Of a DNA stretch of 16,000 bases, positions 1-6,675 are shown piece by piece. This stretch comes from an uncultured Acinetobacter sp. Its GTDB lineage: Bacteria > Cyanobacteriota > Vampirovibrionia > Gastranaerophilales > Gastranaerophilaceae. A program made the position numbers and the translations under genes. The stretch covers positions 1 through 16,000 of the forward strand of contig CAMORE010000039.1 of assembly GCA_946623365.1 (NCBI GenBank). Reading direction: 5' to 3'. The first letter of the stretch is position 1. Each line of letters opens with the position of its first letter. The notes under the pieces are model-generated. The model was not told where the DNA came from. It made no database searches and saw only the letters and a list, made by a program, of their open reading frames with translations.

Positions 1-45
1 ATTTTTTATGATAAAATTTTAATGTTAGTTTATAGGGGAGAGTTT

Positions 46-1407
46 ATGTCTATTTTTATAATGATATTGTTATTGAGTTTGCTTATATTAGTGCACGAAG
101 CAGGTCACTTTTTTGCTGCCAGAGCATTCGGTATAAGAGTTGATAAATTTGGTTTTGGATTACCAGTCGGTCCTACTTTATATAAAACAAAAGTTGGTGA
201 TGTAGAAATCCTGGTGCATGCTATGCTGCTTGGCGGGTATGTTTCTTTTCCCGATGATGAAAAGGATTGCGACCTGCCTCCTGATTCTCAAGAAAGGTTT
301 ATAAATAAACCAATCTGGCAAAGAATCGTTGTTGTATCAGCAGGTGTAATTGCAAATGTTTTATGTGCAATTGCTCTTGTCATGATTGTGGCAATATTCT
401 CAGGGAAATTGCCTTCGGGAAATTATGAAGTATTTGCAGGTGATATCAGTGCACCAAAAGAAGCATCTATTTGGACATCAGGCTTGCAAAAAGGAGATAA
501 AATTATAAAGGCTAACGGTTGTGACATAAATAATGTGTATTCGCTCGTAACAATTGTAAAAAATAGTGCTAAAAATAACGGATTTATAAATAAAACCATA
601 CTTGAAGAGAATTATAATAAAATAAAAGAGCTTAACCCCGGGCTCGTGAAAGATGAGCTGATACCGGAAGGTTTAGCCATAAGACTTCCGCAAAATATAG
701 CAAAAGAAACTATTATTATGGATAAGTATGCTGCAAAAGGAGCAAAGTATTTCAAAAATAACGGTGATAAATTTGATGATAACTTGACTGAATTGTTAAA
801 GACAATAGAAGGTAAAACCGTTTATATTTCAGATGGTAAATATTCATTGTTTGATATAGCAAAAGCTTTGTCTAATGGCGTTCACCCTGTAAATCTGGTT
901 GTTGAGCGTAATAAACAAGTTTTGAATTTGAATCCTATTTATCCTGATGAAAAAGGTGTAATAGGAATAGCTCTTGCTACAAAACAAACTATGATTGAAA
1001 CAAAGCGTCCTATGCCGATTGTTAAAGAAAGTCTCAGTTATCTATGGGAAAATACATATATTATGATGTATTCATTAGGACAGCTGTTTACCGGAAATAT
1101 TCCGCTAAAGGATATGCATGGAGTGGTTGCTATAACAAAAATTGGCGGTGATATGATTGATAAAGCAGGTGCAAGCTCCGGAATTCTGCTGGCAGCTCTT
1201 ATCTCCATGAACTTAGCTATTCTTAATATACTGCCGATTCCGGCGCTCGATGGCGGTCACTTAATGTTTTTAATTATTGAAAAAATTATCGGTAGACCTG
1301 TTAATGAAAAAATTATTGAAACTATTTCAACTATATTTTTCTCTCTCCTAATAATATTAATGATATTTGTAGTGTTTAATGACATAACTCTTATTGTTAA
1401 TAAGTAA
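46..1407 (+). CDS. rseP: RIP metalloprotease RseP (site-2 protease, M50)
   Basis: Integral membrane zinc protease of the site-2 family, which cuts transmembrane segments of substrates such as anti-sigma factors and remnant signal peptides. The 453-residue product starts with a membrane helix carrying the active-site HEAGH (residues 17-21). A second helix follows at about 93-118, then a PDZ domain opening with GLQKGDKIIKANG (146-158). The C-terminal helices carry NxxPxPxLDG (394-403), where D402 is the third zinc ligand. The PDZ domain seems to be split by about 80 extra residues (roughly 176-255) before its final strands (255-310). An ATG 24 bases upstream is in frame, but AGGGGAG at 34-40 is correctly spaced for the ATG at 46 and would lie inside the longer version. 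The 3' end faces a convergent gene across a strong terminator. Family assignment is certain; the substrate is unknown. Confidence 0.95.
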   Translation: MSIFIMILLLSLLILVHEAGHFFAARAFGIRVDKFGFGLPVGPTLYKTKVGDVEILVHAMLLGGYVSFPDDEKDCDLPPDSQERFINKPIWQRIVVVSAGVIANVLCAIALVMIVAIFSGKLPSGNYEVFAGDISAPKEASIWTSGLQKGDKIIKANGCDINNVYSLVTIVKNSAKNNGFINKTILEENYNKIKELNPGLVKDELIPEGLAIRLPQNIAKETIIMDKYAAKGAKYFKNNGDKFDDNLTELLKTIEGKTVYISDGKYSLFDIAKALSNGVHPVNLVVERNKQVLNLNPIYPDEKGVIGIALATKQTMIETKRPMPIVKESLSYLWENTYIMMYSLGQLFTGNIPLKDMHGVVAITKIGGDMIDKAGASSGILLAALISMNLAILNILPIPALDGGHLMFLIIEKIIGRPVNEKIIETISTIFFSLLIILMIFVVFNDITLIVNK

Positions 1408-1423
1408 AAATAAATAAAATAAT

Positions 1424-1465
1424 AAAAATTACCCGAAAGTTAAATATAACTTTCGGGTAATTTTT
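1424..1465. terminator. Bidirectional rho-independent terminator
   Basis: A perfect 19-base inverted repeat (1424-1442 and 1447-1465) with a 4-base loop. The GC-bearing core ACCCGAAAGT is flanked by an A run on the left and a T run on the right. It therefore reads as stem plus U-tract on both strands and can end both rseP and the convergent 62-residue gene. Confidence 0.93.
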
Positions 1466-1481
1466 ATAAAATAACAATAAT

Positions 1482-1670
1482 TTATTTTACATCTTCTTTT
1501 ATAACAATTAAGTTTTTTACAATCTTCATTGCGCAAGTCGGAAGAACAACCTCGTCTAAACCGTCAGCTATGCTTAATATCCCGCCTGCTTTTAGAGTTA
1601 CATCTTCTCCTTTGTATTGAAAAGTGTAATCAGTTTTCCTGTCCGAACGGATTGTAATTTGTGTTGTCAT
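1482..1670 (-). CDS. Hypothetical 62-residue protein
   Basis: Family not recognised. The 62-residue product has no signal peptide or membrane helix. It alternates charged and hydrophobic residues in a way that suggests a small beta-rich fold (TFQYKGEDVTLKAGG, then a hydrophobic C-terminal strand MKIVKNLIVIKE). One cysteine is present (C46). It is likely real: AGGAG lies six bases upstream of the ATG, and it ends just before a strong terminator. It lies 128 bases downstream of rpsR on the same strand, separated by an inverted repeat pair, so it may have its own promoter or receive read-through from the ribosomal protein operon. Confidence 0.7.
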   Translation of the reverse strand: MTTQITIRSDRKTDYTFQYKGEDVTLKAGGILSIADGLDEVVLPTCAMKIVKNLIVIKEDVK

Positions 1671-1702
1671 AATTTACTCCTATGTTTTAGTATTTTATAT
1701 AC

Positions 1703-1784
1703 CTGTAGGTCAGGTTTTACATGACACCAACTTGAATCTTACTTATGTAAAATTTAAGTCTATCAGGTAAAACCTGACCTACAG
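1703..1784. repeat. REP-like inverted doublet (GTAG-headed hairpins)
   Basis: Perfect 18-base arms (1703-1720 and 1767-1784) are separated by 46 bases. Each arm is itself a hairpin unit. On the + strand GTAG (1705-1708) precedes an imperfect hairpin (1709-1725). On the - strand GTAG (complement of 1779-1782) precedes a hairpin with TCAGGT/ACCTGA stems (1763-1777). A GTAG tetranucleotide followed by a short palindrome, in two opposed copies, is the known layout of REP doublets mobilised by REP-associated tyrosine transposases. No transposase is present in this window. The doublet lies 14 bases after the rpsR stop codon and could stabilise the 3' end of that mRNA. Confidence 0.75.
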
Positions 1785-1798
1785 ATTTGTATTTGAGA

Positions 1799-2032
1799 TT
1801 AGTCAAATACATAACTAATAATTGCAGCTTCTCTTGCTCTTTTAATAGCAGTTGTAATCATTCTTTGGTGTCTTGCACAGTTTCCTGTAACACGTCTCGG
1901 AATAATTTTTCCTGCTTCAGTTAAGTATCTTTTAAGCTTAGCTGCATCTTTGTAATCGATAGAATCAACATGTTCAGCACAAAAGCTGCATGTTTTCTTT
2001 TTCTTTCTATCTGCTGCGTCTTGTTTTGCCAT
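1799..2032 (-). CDS. rpsR: 30S ribosomal protein S18, zinc-binding form
   Basis: S18 binds the platform of the small ribosomal subunit next to S6. At 77 residues it is of normal length. It has a basic N-terminus, then CSFC (C15, C18), and GNCARH (C52, H55), which together form the CxxC...CxxH zinc site of the C+ type of S18. The RNA-binding core KLKRYLTEAGKIIPRRVTG is well conserved. Ribosome binding is modest: AAAGG ends 12 bases before the ATG. It is the last gene of the rpsF-ssb-rpsR cluster, 24 bases after a small frameshifted ORF. Confidence 0.97.
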   Translation of the reverse strand: MAKQDAADRKKKKTCSFCAEHVDSIDYKDAAKLKRYLTEAGKIIPRRVTGNCARHQRMITTAIKRAREAAIISYVFD

Positions 2033-2056
2033 TGTTTTGTTTTGCCTTTCTAGCCT

Positions 2057-2258
2057 TTAGTGTTTTATCATATAAATAAATGTTTCCATTGTAGTCCTGA
2101 AATCTTCTTCAAATTTCTCGAATATATCAGCTATATGCATTGCTTTAAGTTCATTTATATATTCGTTTTTTTTGTATATTAACAAATTTTGAAGCTGTCG
2201 GAACTCCCATTTTACTTTTAAATGTATTCTGCGAAGTTGTTATCGGTTGTATTTTCAT
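2057..2258 (-). pseudogene. Frameshifted small ORF between ssb and rpsR
   Basis: No family recognised. An ATG at 2258, 12 bases after the ssb stop, opens a frame that runs 35 codons and stops at 2151-2153. A second frame is open from 2239 down to a TAA at 2057-2059 (60 sense codons). The frames join if one base is dropped from a run of eight A on the coding strand (complement of 2166-2173), giving a 66-residue protein: N-terminus MKIQPITTSQ, then a probable helical, acidic and aromatic C-terminal half (HIADIFEKFEEDF, METFIYMIKH). Joined, it fills the otherwise unexplained ssb-rpsR gap with normal operon spacing (12 and 24 bases). It may be a fresh pseudogene, an assembly error in the homopolymer, or a gene read by slippage. 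The ribosome binding site is weak (GAGA, then CAGG very close to the ATG). Confidence 0.55.
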
Positions 2259-2270
2259 AACCTGTTCTCA

Positions 2271-2678
2271 CTAAAACGGGATTTCGTCTTCGCCGATTAG
2301 TTCATCTGCAAATTCTTCTTCTTTCGGAAATTTAACAATTTCCTCATTCGAGGTATTTACTGATGCTGCTCCGGTTCCTGTTGCTGCTGAAATTGGCTCA
2401 ACTGTGTTTGCGTCAATCTCAAAGATTCTTCTTTCGTTACCGCTTTCATTTTTAACGGTAGTAATTTGGAGTCTGCCTTCAACTAGAACTCTGTCATCTT
2501 TTCCTAAAGATGACACAACTTCATCTAAAGAAGTACGTTTAGCTATTACTCTAAGTAACATTTCTTCTCTGTCTCCTATATTGATTACAAAAGAAGAAAC
2601 CGGAACATTATTTTGTGTAAATCTTTTTTCCGGTGCCCGATATACAGAGCCTGTTACAACTGCTTTTGCAAGTGCCAT
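2271..2678 (-). CDS. ssb: Single-stranded DNA-binding protein
   Basis: SSB coats single-stranded DNA in replication, recombination and repair and recruits partners through its acidic tail. The 135-residue product has an N-terminal OB fold (about 1-100: MALAKAVVTG at the start, VEGRLQ near residue 70). A short Ser/Thr/Ala/acidic linker follows, ending in the canonical acidic tip DEIPF. An upstream GTG at 2687 is in frame but lies inside the ribosome binding site AGAGGTGA, so I place the start at the ATG at 2678, six bases after that site. The gene lies between rpsF (12-base gap) and a small broken ORF (12-base gap), the common rpsF-ssb-rpsR arrangement that couples SSB supply to ribosomal protein expression. 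Confidence 0.95.
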   Translation of the reverse strand: MALAKAVVTGSVYRAPEKRFTQNNVPVSSFVINIGDREEMLLRVIAKRTSLDEVVSSLGKDDRVLVEGRLQITTVKNESGNERRIFEIDANTVEPISAATGTGAASVNTSNEEIVKFPKEEEFADELIGEDEIPF

Positions 2679-2690
2679 ATAACTCACCTC

Positions 2691-2993
2691 TTATACTGTT
2701 TGTGCTTTTTTAGCAGATTCCATAAACATGAATCTTAGAACATTATCATTAAGTTTAAGATTTCTTTTAAAATCAACAATTGTTTCAGCAGGAAGTGAAA
2801 CAATCATATTGGTAAAGAAGCCGTCTCTATATCCTTGTAAGTCATAAGCAAGCTTTTTTCTGCCCATTTTATCAACTGATGAAACTTCACCTTTAAGATT
2901 TTTAATATCAGATGAAATTTTATCAATAGCTTTGTCTAATTCTTCAGAATCCAGACTTGGTTTAAAAATTGTTAATAATTCGTAATTTTTCAT
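2691..2993 (-). CDS. rpsF: 30S ribosomal protein S6
   Basis: S6 pairs with S18 on the platform of the 30S subunit. The 100-residue product has the family's ferredoxin-like pattern: YELLTIFKPSLDSEELDKAI at the N-terminus, the MGRKKLAYDLQGYRDGFF segment in the middle, and LKLNDNVLRFMF near the end. AAGGAG lies about seven bases before the ATG. It is the first gene of the operon and has a plausible promoter just upstream (3015-3042). In many bacteria S6:S18 represses this operon through a structured leader; the short leader here shows no obvious such structure. Confidence 0.97.
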   Translation of the reverse strand: MKNYELLTIFKPSLDSEELDKAIDKISSDIKNLKGEVSSVDKMGRKKLAYDLQGYRDGFFTNMIVSLPAETIVDFKRNLKLNDNVLRFMFMESAKKAQTV

Positions 2994-3014
2994 AATATAT
3001 CTCCTTATAGTTCT

Positions 3015-3042
3015 ATGCTAACATAAAAAGAAGGTTTGTAAA
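3015..3042 (-). promoter_or_regulatory. Promoter of the rpsF-ssb-rpsR operon
   Basis: On the - strand TTTACA (3042-3037) and TAGCAT (3020-3015) are 16 bases apart. A TG one base before the -10 box makes it an extended -10. It lies in the short gap after the xer stop codon and upstream of the rpsF ribosome binding site. Predicted by eye only. Confidence 0.5.
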
Positions 3043-3063
3043 GCATATTCGCTAAAAACAAAA

Positions 3064-3978
3064 TTACATTCCATGCGGATGGGCATTTTCATAAACTTCT
3101 TTCATGTGTTTCATCGATATATGAGTATATATTTGCGTGTTAGAGATTCCGGCGTGTCCCAAAAGTTCTTGGACTACTCTTAAATCGGCTCCGTTTTCAA
3201 TTAATTTTGTAGCAAAACTGTGTCTGAATACGTGTGGAGTAACTTTTTTGGGAAGTTCTATCTTTTCTACTATTTCATTTATAACTTTTCTTATTGTTTT
3301 ATTCTGGAGTCTGTATCCTGTTTTATTTATGAAAATTGGTGAGTCTTCATTTTCATCAGGTGTTGTGTACCCTGAATCTACAATTAATTTTCTTGCTGAC
3401 ATTATGTATTGGTTCAGATAGTTTTTAGCTCTGTTAGAAATTAATACAATGCGTTCTTTTGCTCCTTTACCATATACTCTAATTTCATTCTCATCTAAGT
3501 TAAGGTCTCCAAAATTCAAATTGCTTAACTCGGAAACACGCATTCCTGTTGCCCATAGTAATTCTAAAATAACTTTGTTTCTAAATCCTGCAGGAGTATC
3601 AATTTTAACATTATTTAAAATTTGTTCTACTTCATCAGGTGTTAAAAACTTTGGAAGCGGTTTCGGACGCTTTGGAGCAGATAACGATATTGCAGGATTG
3701 GAATCAATATATTTTTCCCTGTAAAGAAACTTATAAAAAGTTCTAATTGAAGCGGTTTTTCTTGCTATAGTTGTCTTTTTGTATTCAAACCTTTGTATAA
3801 AGTGTAAATATTCTCTTAATTTATCGAAGTTTACATCTAAACAGCTTATGCCGTTTAACCATAGTATGTAACTTATAATATCAGAAGAGTATGCAGCAAG
3901 TGTATGTTCAGAAAAATTCTTTTCCACACTCAAAAAAGTTTTAAACTCCTCTACAAATTGTTTATCTTTTTCTTCCAT
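3064..3978 (-). CDS. xerC: Tyrosine recombinase XerC/XerD
   Basis: Site-specific recombinase that resolves chromosome dimers at dif, normally with FtsK. The 304-residue length matches XerC/XerD. The N-terminal SAM-like core-binding domain covers about 1-100 and the catalytic domain about 110-300. All catalytic residues are visible: R147 (TGMRVSEL), K171 (YGKGAKER), H249 and R252 (HVFRH), H275 (LLGHAG) and the nucleophile Y284 (TQIYTH). GGAAAG precedes the ATG. Only one Xer gene is in the window, so it may work alone or with a distant partner; C versus D cannot be decided from motifs. No dif-like site was recognised here. It is transcribed divergently from the engB cluster. Confidence 0.9.
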   Translation of the reverse strand: MEEKDKQFVEEFKTFLSVEKNFSEHTLAAYSSDIISYILWLNGISCLDVNFDKLREYLHFIQRFEYKKTTIARKTASIRTFYKFLYREKYIDSNPAISLSAPKRPKPLPKFLTPDEVEQILNNVKIDTPAGFRNKVILELLWATGMRVSELSNLNFGDLNLDENEIRVYGKGAKERIVLISNRAKNYLNQYIMSARKLIVDSGYTTPDENEDSPIFINKTGYRLQNKTIRKVINEIVEKIELPKKVTPHVFRHSFATKLIENGADLRVVQELLGHAGISNTQIYTHISMKHMKEVYENAHPHGM

Positions 3979-3979
3979 A

Positions 3980-4008
3980 TTTACTTTCCGGTACGAGTAT
4001 TATACAAT
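3980..4008 (+). promoter_or_regulatory. Promoter of the engB-WYL-coaX cluster
   Basis: TTTACT (3980-3985) and TACAAT (4003-4008) are 17 bases apart, about 28 bases before the ATG at 4036. The spacing is ideal and the -10 box matches five of six positions. Confidence 0.5.
3999..4004 (-). promoter_or_regulatory. -10 box for the xer gene, overlapping the divergent promoter
   Basis: A perfect TATAAT on the - strand lies 20 bases before the xer ATG, with only a weak -35 match (TTCTTT) upstream. It shares bases with the opposing promoter, so the two genes probably compete for RNA polymerase. Confidence 0.4.
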
Positions 4009-4035
4009 ACAATTATAGAAAAAAGAAGCTGAATT

Positions 4036-4290
4036 ATGAATATATTTAAAACTTTTGAAACATACTTAAAAGAACCCCTGAGTATATTGCGTGAGAACTT
4101 TATACAAATTGTCAGTATACAAACCGGAAATATTTTCGAACAAAAATCTTCATTAGATGTTAGTTTACTAAAAGATAAAGCTCAGCTGACTGTTATAAAC
4201 AACGAAAAGTTGTATAATTTATTGTCTTTAGTAACACGCAGGGCAAGTATGAAAGCAAAAGAGAAAGCAGTTGAAAATGAATCAGCTTAA
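4036..4290 (+). CDS. Hypothetical 84-residue protein upstream of engB
   Basis: Family not recognised. The 84-residue product is soluble, with no signal peptide or membrane helix, and looks mostly helical (FKTFETYLKEPLSILRENFIQ; KLYNLLSLVTRRASMKAKEKAVENE) around a middle stretch of possible strands. The tail is rich in Lys, Glu and Ala. It starts 28 bases after a good promoter; ribosome binding is weak (GAAG). Its last 14 bases overlap the start of engB, so the two are probably translationally coupled. This supports its being real and perhaps linked to ribosome assembly, but that is only a positional argument. Confidence 0.7.
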   Translation: MNIFKTFETYLKEPLSILRENFIQIVSIQTGNIFEQKSSLDVSLLKDKAQLTVINNEKLYNLLSLVTRRASMKAKEKAVENESA

Positions 4291-4849
4291 AGCAAATTTC
4301 GTAATAAGTGCTGAAAAATTATCTCAATGTCCGGACTTTATGTTGCCGGAGTTTCCGTTGTTAGGCAGATCCAATGTCGGTAAATCTTCATTTATAAATG
4401 CACTTGCCAATAATAAGAAGCTTGCCAAAACATCCAATACCCCGGGGAAGACGCGATTAATTAATTTTTTTAATTTTGAGAATACTTTTACTATTGCAGA
4501 TTTACCGGGATACGGATATGCAAAAGTGTCAAAAGAAGCTCAGGACAGATGGCAACGTAACTTAGAAGAGTATTTATTAAATAGGAAACAAATTAAGTCT
4601 TTAATTCAGTTTATAGATGCAAGACATGATATTCAAAAAAATGACTTTCTAATGCGGGAATGGGTCAATACATACAATCTGCCTATATTTACGATATTAA
4701 CCAAAATCGATTATGTTCCAAAAAGTAAGCATAACAAGGTAATATCAAATGTAAAAAAGCATTTTGACGGTGATGTGTTAGTATTTAGCGCTATTGACAG
4801 ACAATATTGTAATAATATTATTGAATATTTATTTAATTTGTGTAAATAA
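4277..4849 (+). CDS. engB: Ribosome biogenesis GTP-binding protein EngB (YsxC/YihA)
   Basis: Essential TRAFAC-class GTPase acting in late assembly of the 50S subunit. The 190-residue length is typical. G motifs in order: G1 GRSNVGKS (30-37), G2 T55 in SNTPGKTR, G3 DLPGYGYAKV (75-84), G4 TKID and G5 SAID near the C-terminus. The short N-terminal extension and KVSKEAQDRWQ after G3 are typical of EngB. An in-frame TTG lies at 4271, but the ATG at 4277 gives the better start. The gene overlaps the preceding small ORF by 14 bases and is followed after 37 bases by the first WYL regulator. Confidence 0.95.
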   Translation: MNQLKANFVISAEKLSQCPDFMLPEFPLLGRSNVGKSSFINALANNKKLAKTSNTPGKTRLINFFNFENTFTIADLPGYGYAKVSKEAQDRWQRNLEEYLLNRKQIKSLIQFIDARHDIQKNDFLMREWVNTYNLPIFTILTKIDYVPKSKHNKVISNVKKHFDGDVLVFSAIDRQYCNNIIEYLFNLCK

Positions 4850-4886
4850 TAGTATAGTCTTTTCATAAAATATTTAAGGGTGAGTA

Positions 4887-5837
4887 GTGATAAAAATAGC
4901 AAATAAAGAGGATTTGTGTCAAATATCTTTAACCGGTGTAAGAGCTTTGGTTATATTAACAATGCTTATGGATGCTCCACGCTCTTTAGACGAGATAAAA
5001 TCTGCGTTAGTTAATTATAATATTATGAATGAATCAAGTTCGTATGATATAATCAGAATTGATTTAAATACTTTAAAATTAATGGGATGTGAAATAACAA
5101 GTGCTCGTCAAAGTACAAATTATAAATATAAATTAATTTCACATCCTTTTGCTCTTGAGTTTACCGATGATGAACTAAAACTTTTAAAACGTGTTTACAG
5201 ATCCGTTAAAGATTCATTAAATGTTAAACAACTTATTGAGTACGATTCTTTTTTTAAAAAACTTGCTAATTTTATAAATAATAATGAACATAAAAATTTT
5301 CTTCTTGGTATATCTTCATTGAAAGGATTAGATATAGAAGAGATTAAGCAAATACAGCAAGATTGCTTGTTTAACAAAGTTTTACATTTGGTGTATAAAA
5401 GTCCTACGTCAAAACAAGTATCTGAAAAAGAAATAATTGCCAATAGTGTTGTCGTAAAAAATGATAAAATTTATTTATATGGTTTTGATATTACATTAAA
5501 AGAGCATGTGACGTTACTAATCAAAAGAATAATCAGTATCCTTGACAGGAAGAACTCTGACGGTAACGATAATATGTCTTCTGTGTCCGTAAAATTTAAA
5601 CTAAAAAACTTCAATTCTGTAGGACTTGATGATAATGAAGTAATATTGAGCGGTGATATAGAGAACGGTTATATAATAGAAGGGAATTATTATAATGAGT
5701 TTTTGGCAGTTCAGCGAATATTATCTTTAGGATTTGATTGTACTGTTATAGAACCTGCGGATTTTAAATGCAGAATAATAAAAGCCTTGAGTAATATGAG
5801 GGAGATATATAATGCAAAAGGTAGCACAGAAGACTAA
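4887..5837 (+). CDS. WYL-domain transcriptional regulator, first of a tandem pair
   Basis: Predicted DNA-binding regulator of 316 residues. The N-terminal winged-helix region is about 14-90 (TGVRALVILTMLMDAPRSLDEI). A linker follows, then a WYL domain at about 165-220 in which the signature reads IYL (195-197, in KIYLYGFD) and ends with the typical LIKRI strand. A C-terminal WCX-type region spans about 232-308 (LGFDCTVIEPADFKCRIIKALSNMREIY). WYL domains are thought to sense ligands such as nucleic acids or nucleotides. The GTG start is supported by AAGGGTGA (4876-4883). It overlaps the next gene, a paralogue, by 26 bases, which resembles the PafB-PafC arrangement of Actinobacteria. The target genes are unknown. 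Confidence 0.85.
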   Translation: MIKIANKEDLCQISLTGVRALVILTMLMDAPRSLDEIKSALVNYNIMNESSSYDIIRIDLNTLKLMGCEITSARQSTNYKYKLISHPFALEFTDDELKLLKRVYRSVKDSLNVKQLIEYDSFFKKLANFINNNEHKNFLLGISSLKGLDIEEIKQIQQDCLFNKVLHLVYKSPTSKQVSEKEIIANSVVVKNDKIYLYGFDITLKEHVTLLIKRIISILDRKNSDGNDNMSSVSVKFKLKNFNSVGLDDNEVILSGDIENGYIIEGNYYNEFLAVQRILSLGFDCTVIEPADFKCRIIKALSNMREIYNAKGSTED

Positions 5838-6675
5838 TTTATCATCTTTACATGTATTAAAAACTCTAAAAGTGTTATTGCAAGGTAACTTTTCTATGCA
5901 TGAATTAATAGATAAATTAAATAGTAATGAAGAGGATTTGGTATTTAATAATAGTGTTGTTAGTAAATATATTAATACATGCAGATTTGTTGGTATAGAT
6001 ATACAAAAAATGCAGAATAAATATTATGTAGCACGTATGCCATTCGGGTTAAATCTTTCAGATTTTGATCTTGATATAATTAAATCTTTACAAATAGCTG
6101 TTACAAATGATAAACAAACAAAAAATCAGGTCATATTTGATAGCTTTATATCTAAAATAAACAAATATTCTAATAAGGATATTGTACACGTTAAGTGTGA
6201 TAATATCTCATTATCCGTTGAATTATTTGAACGTGCTTTGGCAAAAAAAAGAAAATTAAATTTACTATTTAAAAATCAAAGTAATTTAGAGTGTATTCCG
6301 TTAAAAATAACTAATGATAAAGGTAAAGTATTCTTTGTTGTTTATAATAAAAGAAAAAGAATTATTGATTCAGCAAGGCTGTCAGGAATTTATTTATTAG
6401 ATGATAAGTTTATTGATCCGTATTGTGGTGATATGGTAACAATTTATAAATTGAAGGGTGATTTAGCAAAAAGATATGAAATTCGTGAGAATGAAACTTG
6501 TGAACAGAATTCAGATGGTTCTGTGACAATAACTAATAAAAACGAGAATAAGCAAATACTGTTTTCAAGACTACTAAGATATCAGGATTTATGTGAAATT
6601 ATGCAGCCTAAAGTTTATCGGGAAGAATTTAAGCAAATTATTAATCAAATATTGATGAATTATGGGATAAAATAA
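5812..6675 (+). CDS. WYL-domain transcriptional regulator, second of a tandem pair
   Basis: A diverged 287-residue paralogue of the preceding protein. The N-terminal helix-turn-helix region is about 11-80 (LHVLKTLKVLLQGNFSMHELIDKL), followed by the same FGLNLSDFDLDIIKSL hinge seen in its partner as FALEFTDDELKLLKRV. The WYL-type core (about 135-200) reads FFV (174-176, in KVFFVVYN) instead of WYL and carries a basic patch KRKR. The C-terminus (about 249-284, FSRLLRYQDLCEIMQPKVYREEF) is WCX-like. The ATG has AGGGAG seven bases upstream, inside the end of the first gene. Its stop codon overlaps the coaX ATG by one base. The degenerate signature suggests altered ligand binding or a partner role in a heterodimer (inferred). 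Confidence 0.78.
   Translation: MQKVAQKTNLSSLHVLKTLKVLLQGNFSMHELIDKLNSNEEDLVFNNSVVSKYINTCRFVGIDIQKMQNKYYVARMPFGLNLSDFDLDIIKSLQIAVTNDKQTKNQVIFDSFISKINKYSNKDIVHVKCDNISLSVELFERALAKKRKLNLLFKNQSNLECIPLKITNDKGKVFFVVYNKRKRIIDSARLSGIYLLDDKFIDPYCGDMVTIYKLKGDLAKRYEIRENETCEQNSDGSVTITNKNENKQILFSRLLRYQDLCEIMQPKVYREEFKQIINQILMNYGIK

Noticed and set aside
22..45. RseP start at the ATG at 22
   Set aside because: It would place the strong ribosome binding site AGGGGAG inside the coding region; the ATG at 46 begins directly with the expected first membrane helix.
1703..1784. Rho-independent terminator of the rpsR operon
   Set aside because: The inverted arms are far apart and no T run follows on either strand; a REP doublet explains the structure better, though it may still affect mRNA ends.
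2679..2687. SSB start at the GTG at 2687
   Set aside because: This GTG is part of the Shine-Dalgarno sequence of the ATG at 2678, where the OB fold begins.
3979..4035. dif recombination site next to the xer gene
   Set aside because: No 28-base site with two partly symmetric 11-base arms was found; the short symmetric bases at 3997-4010 are explained by the overlapping promoters.
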